The notes beneath the pieces were generated by a model. It searched no databases. It was not told where the DNA came from and worked only from the letters and a program-made list of their open reading frames with translations. From positions 113,185,039 to 113,249,038 of the forward strand of contig CM051460.1 of the NCBI GenBank assembly GCA_028095005.1: 64,000 nucleotides of DNA, in the 5' to 3' direction. Shown here piece after piece: positions 60,031 to 64,000 of this stretch (position 1 is its first letter; each line of letters opens with the position of its first letter). Origin of the DNA: Rhynchospora pubera (Eukaryota; Streptophyta; Magnoliopsida; Poales; Cyperaceae). The position numbers and the translations under genes were made by a program.

Positions 60031-63000
60031 GTGGTAACAGAGCACATGGTCGTACTTAAGCTATTTTGACACTTAATTAAGAGAAATTGGCTAATTAACG
60101 GATTAGTAGAGATGATGCGTTTGTTTGCTGTCTGGAAATGGTATTTTCTGTGTTGTTTCGCATTTTTCGATGTGATATGTTCTCTGGAAGATTTTTCCAT
60201 CTACATGAAAGTTGTAGATCTTTGGATTGTGATTCTTTTGGCGTTGGATTCACATTTTGCTGAATTATTATAGATTTATTGTGAATAAAACGGCGACAGT
60301 GCGCAGAACCAGTTTCTGCTCGTACTGTCCTGTTTGAATGGCTTGAAAGATTTATATTTTGAATATAAGTACCAGTGTTCTATGGCTAGATTTAAAGAGG
60401 ACTTGAATCTCTTTCTGAGAATGTATAAATTGTTGCATGACTTGGATTAATTTGTTGGTTTTCAAGTATGAAAATGAAGATCTCGTCAGATCCAGTTTGT
60501 TGAGCAAATCGATTGTTCTAATAAACTGTACAAACTGAGAACTCCTTTAAAAATTATGTTTAAATGGAGTTGTTCTTTTTTGAGTTAGTATTCCAGGAAA
60601 ATTAATTTCATAATTTTTTGTGGAAGTTTGGACCTTCAACTAGGTTAAAACATTTCGATCGACAGTCTGTTCCAGTACAGAATTTGTTGATTGTTTTGTA
60701 TGTAACTCGAACCTTTTGAACTGAACTTGGTGGTTTTCTTTTTATGGATAGCTAGCCTATAGTCTAAACTAATTTTTCTGTGTATATTGTATATATAAAA
60801 ACTGAATAGAAGGTGATCTTACAGACCAAATGGTTGAGAGGATAAGCTGAAAATCTCATAACGGTGTTTCGTGCACTTGTAAGAGATTTGTCATTTTTGA
60901 TTCTCCCAGATGGTTTAAGATCTCTTCTTGAAATTTTTACTGGTATTCCCAACTGTGATAAGGAGCTTAAGTAATTTATGTGAGAATTTTTGGAGACCTA
61001 AAACCTTTGTTTTTATTGGATTCCATTAGTTACGTTTTTTAATAAATTACTGTTTTTCTAAGTATTCAAATTAGTTGAAAACAATTAGAAAACTCCTTGT
61101 TTGATCTCCTTTCAGTTATGGGATGTTGAAAGAACTTTCTAAATGAATTTAAACAAGTTTTGTTGTTTAAAATTGAGAATTTGTACACGGAATTTACTTA
61201 TGGCAAACAAATCGCAAAGATGCTTGGAAATCGTTAATTGGAAACAAAGTGCTTGTATGTGCTAACTTTGTTTTGTAGGTGGATAGTGGGTTTAGTATGG
61301 CTCAAGACTCAATGCCTTGTGGTTGTAATGAATGCATGTGTGAATGTTTGTAATGCGGCTTTTGGTGCCATTAATTAATTAATTTGTTGATTAATTTTTG
61401 ATGTAACTTGTGAGGCTTGCATGCCCCTAAGGTTAGGATGGGAATAGGATGTTTTCACATGTATTTTGCACCTTTATTTTATATAGGATTTAGATCCTTA
61501 TAGAATTTAGTGGGAGGGCAAGGATTAGATTAGTTTTGCTCCATGGACGATGTGGCGAAACTAATGCAAGCGGGAGCCATACAAACCCACAACTATGAGA
61601 TGCTTATATGTGATTGCTTGTGATTGCTATGAATTGTCATAGGCTAGGTATGGGTGTATGCTTACACGACCACCAAACAAGTGTCATATGATTGATAGTC
61701 CCAACTAAAACTCGATTAAGTGAAATCGCCCTCCTTCTCTCTATCCCCTTCACGCCGATTGTCACTCATGGCGCGGTCCGCCCAAGCGGACGTCATGGTT
61801 GCCAATTCGGTAGTCGGGGTGCAAATAGCTAAGATTTGCAAGGAGCAAATAGTGAGAGGTTACTTTTCGATGGACCCAACTAGAGTTTGGACATCGGGGC
61901 GAAGTTTGTAAATATACTTAGATATTCACAAACCAAGAATCATATGGAACGATATGATTGGTTGGAGAACCTACCTTGTCTAATTAAGTAGGGTGACGTG
62001 CCATAGCAGGCTCTACTTGATGAAAACCGGGATCTTGGAAAACCAACTACATTTGGGACATTAAATAAATGTAGTGGGAGTTTTATTTGTTATAAATAAA
62101 ACAATTGCATAAACTAAATGACCTTAAATTGATTTTGTTATAGATGTTTAAATTGTTAATTTTGTTGCGATCAATCTTTGAAAATGAACAAACTCGTTTC
62201 TAAAAGTATTTACTTAAAGAAGTAATACCGATTTCTAAGACACGATCTTAGTGAAAAGAAATTTGAGTATGTCAATTCCCAAAAACTTTCCTCAAACTAC
62301 CCGAACGTAGCAACGCGATGATTGATTGACTTTTGGCGAAAAGTTATTCAATAAAGCGTATGGCTAATATCCTCATTTAAAATTTCTAGACCTTTGAATT
62401 AGAGAATTCATATGGACTAGATTTAACTCGTACGCTCGCATCTACTTACTCAAGAAAGTGTTCTTGGAGAAAGTAGATATTAACTCCATCGTTTATGATC
62501 GAGTATAAAGAGTATGAGTTGACAAAGAGATTCTTTTTTTTTATAAAAGGATACATGAACATTTCATTGGCTTACAAATCGAAAGATTTAAGTAGCTAAC
62601 TGATAACTAGAGATATTGATCTCCGATATCAAGGATTATTGATATTGTCATACGATCTCTTTCTAGTATTAAAGGATATGACGTTACCTTTTACGCACAC
62701 TTGTTGGTGAAAAAGGTAATTGGTTAAGTATTCAAGAAATACTTCACCAAGGTATGAGTTGAAATTTCGAGACTCTCATTTATGACCATACGTCACATGA
62801 GATGTTTCATTTGCCGTTTATGGGAGGCATTTGAAAAGTTGTCCGAAATACCATGATTGTGACGATTAGAAATATTCTAATTCTAAAATGTATTTGTCGT
62901 TCAAATTATCTCACTATCTCTAATTCACACTAGTAACTTGATACTAATTCATATGCTCGCATTTAACGAAATGTGTTAGCAATGAAGAATAAGAGAAATA

Positions 63001-64000
63001 TTGAGAGATATAAAGTAAACTCCGTAAATGAAATGACTTATTCGTTTAAGTCATTACCATTGAATACGTAGAGTTATCTTTATTAAGAGTTTGTTTAGGA
63101 ATTGAAAGTTGCATACCTTAATCCTAACTTCTCAAAACATCTCCATTTCATATTCGATGAAATGGATGATTATGTTTAATAAAAGACAAGTTCTTTTATT
63201 CTGGATTTGTTTATATGATTTCATGCATCTTGATTGAATTTGCTTGAAATAGATAAGCAAGTATTGAATGACAAATAAGATGCGTAAGACTTGACATAAA
63301 GTATTTGACTTTCATGTTATATATAACCGCTTAGTCACATACATAAACGAGAATCGCATTACGAGAGTCTCCGTAACGTAGAGCTCGTAATTCAATTCGA
63401 TTTCAAATCGATTGATATGCGAATCATGTTTATTAAATGACAAAAGCGCCTTTAACCTATGAAGGTTTAAGGACAAGTGAATTATTTAGGACTTATACAT
63501 ATCGATGTATAAAGACCTATAAGTACTTATGTAATGAAAGGTTGTTGATACTTTACTACTTAACCAACGATCATTGTAGATATTAACATATCTATTTGAT
63601 AAGGTATAAGTATGAACCTTTTGACTAGTTCAAAGGAGTTCAAGAGTAAAGTTTAAAAGACCTTTCAAGAAAAATGGAAGTCTTACAATTAATCATGGTA
63701 AATAGTTAAGTCACATGATTTGAAATATTATCTTAAGAGTATGAAAATAGTTTCATAACTCACTCCATGAGGAACATTATGGAATAATGTGTCCAAGAGT
63801 GGAGGTATCGAACAATATTTTGTATAGTTCGATCGATAATAAATCAAATTGACTTATTCGACTCGTATTAGGGAATTATGTTTGAGGACAATATTGTTTA
63901 CACTGAATGATGTTCCATCGAAGTCTATTGGAGAAGATATCTTACGAGATTTTGATCTCTAAGTATAATTTTCTCGAGATTTGGTGTTGAGAAGCTTATT
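60031..64000 (+). mobile_element. Copia-type interior without visible gag or pol (LARD-like), continues past the window
   Basis: Almost 4 kb downstream of the primer-binding site with no reading frame longer than about 63 codons and no gag zinc knuckle, protease, integrase or RT motif that I can see. This suggests a large retrotransposon derivative that relies on other elements for its proteins. It could also be a very decayed copy, or coding sequence could start beyond 64000. The 63-codon frame at 61720-61911 shows no known motif. Confidence 0.55.

Noticed and set aside
61720..61911. 63-codon frame in the copia interior
   Set aside because: No gag, protease or other motif; similar short frames are expected by chance.

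Overview
The window is nuclear DNA of a flowering plant, most likely a eudicot. It is AT-rich, has intron-split genes with plant-type splice sites, and carries plant Mutator (MULE), CACTA, Ty1/copia and Ty3 chromovirus elements and a plant class II small heat-shock protein. I cannot name the species. Only two host genes can be supported: a complete 19-exon M1 aminopeptidase of the APM1 type (3526-11397, minus) and a two-exon class II small heat-shock protein (52306-52974, plus). Almost everything else is mobile or repetitive DNA.

Layout. 1-2562: decayed minus-strand Ty3 chromovirus pol with chromodomain, cut by a MULE-type MITE (2563-2965, 9-bp target duplication). 3526-11397: aminopeptidase, with a MITE in one intron. 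11.4-13.7 kb: intergenic, two foldback MITEs. 13.7-34.35 kb: a satellite block of about 172-bp monomers (about 100 copies), three of them inverted at the left edge. It shows higher-order structure with a period near 12 monomers and is interrupted by a 1417-bp solo LTR with a 5-bp duplication. Truncated copia 5' ends lie at both edges. 35.6-42.3 kb: intergenic, dense in foldback MITEs, short tandem duplications and microsatellites.

42363-46548 is a complete 4.2-kb MULE with a 9-bp duplication. It carries a degenerate plant-mobile-domain (PMD) gene whose promoter lies in the terminal repeat, and a second broken gene encoding two C2H2-like zinc fingers and 23-residue FWNEAA-type repeats that I do not recognise. 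47018-49213 is a complete but internally deleted CACTA element (3-bp duplication) with a truncated TNP2-type transposase and a large internal hairpin. 49648-52182 is a second MULE (about 395-bp terminal repeats, 9-bp duplication). It sits between a heat-shock element array and the TATA box of the small heat-shock protein gene. 53-58 kb: intergenic, tandem duplications, one MITE and a probable hAT end. 58277 to the window end: the 5' LTR (1754 bp), primer-binding site and apparently non-coding interior of a large copia-type element.

The two host genes have no evident functional link. The main story is layered transposition, and several insertions are fixed to the base by target-site duplications readable in the sequence.
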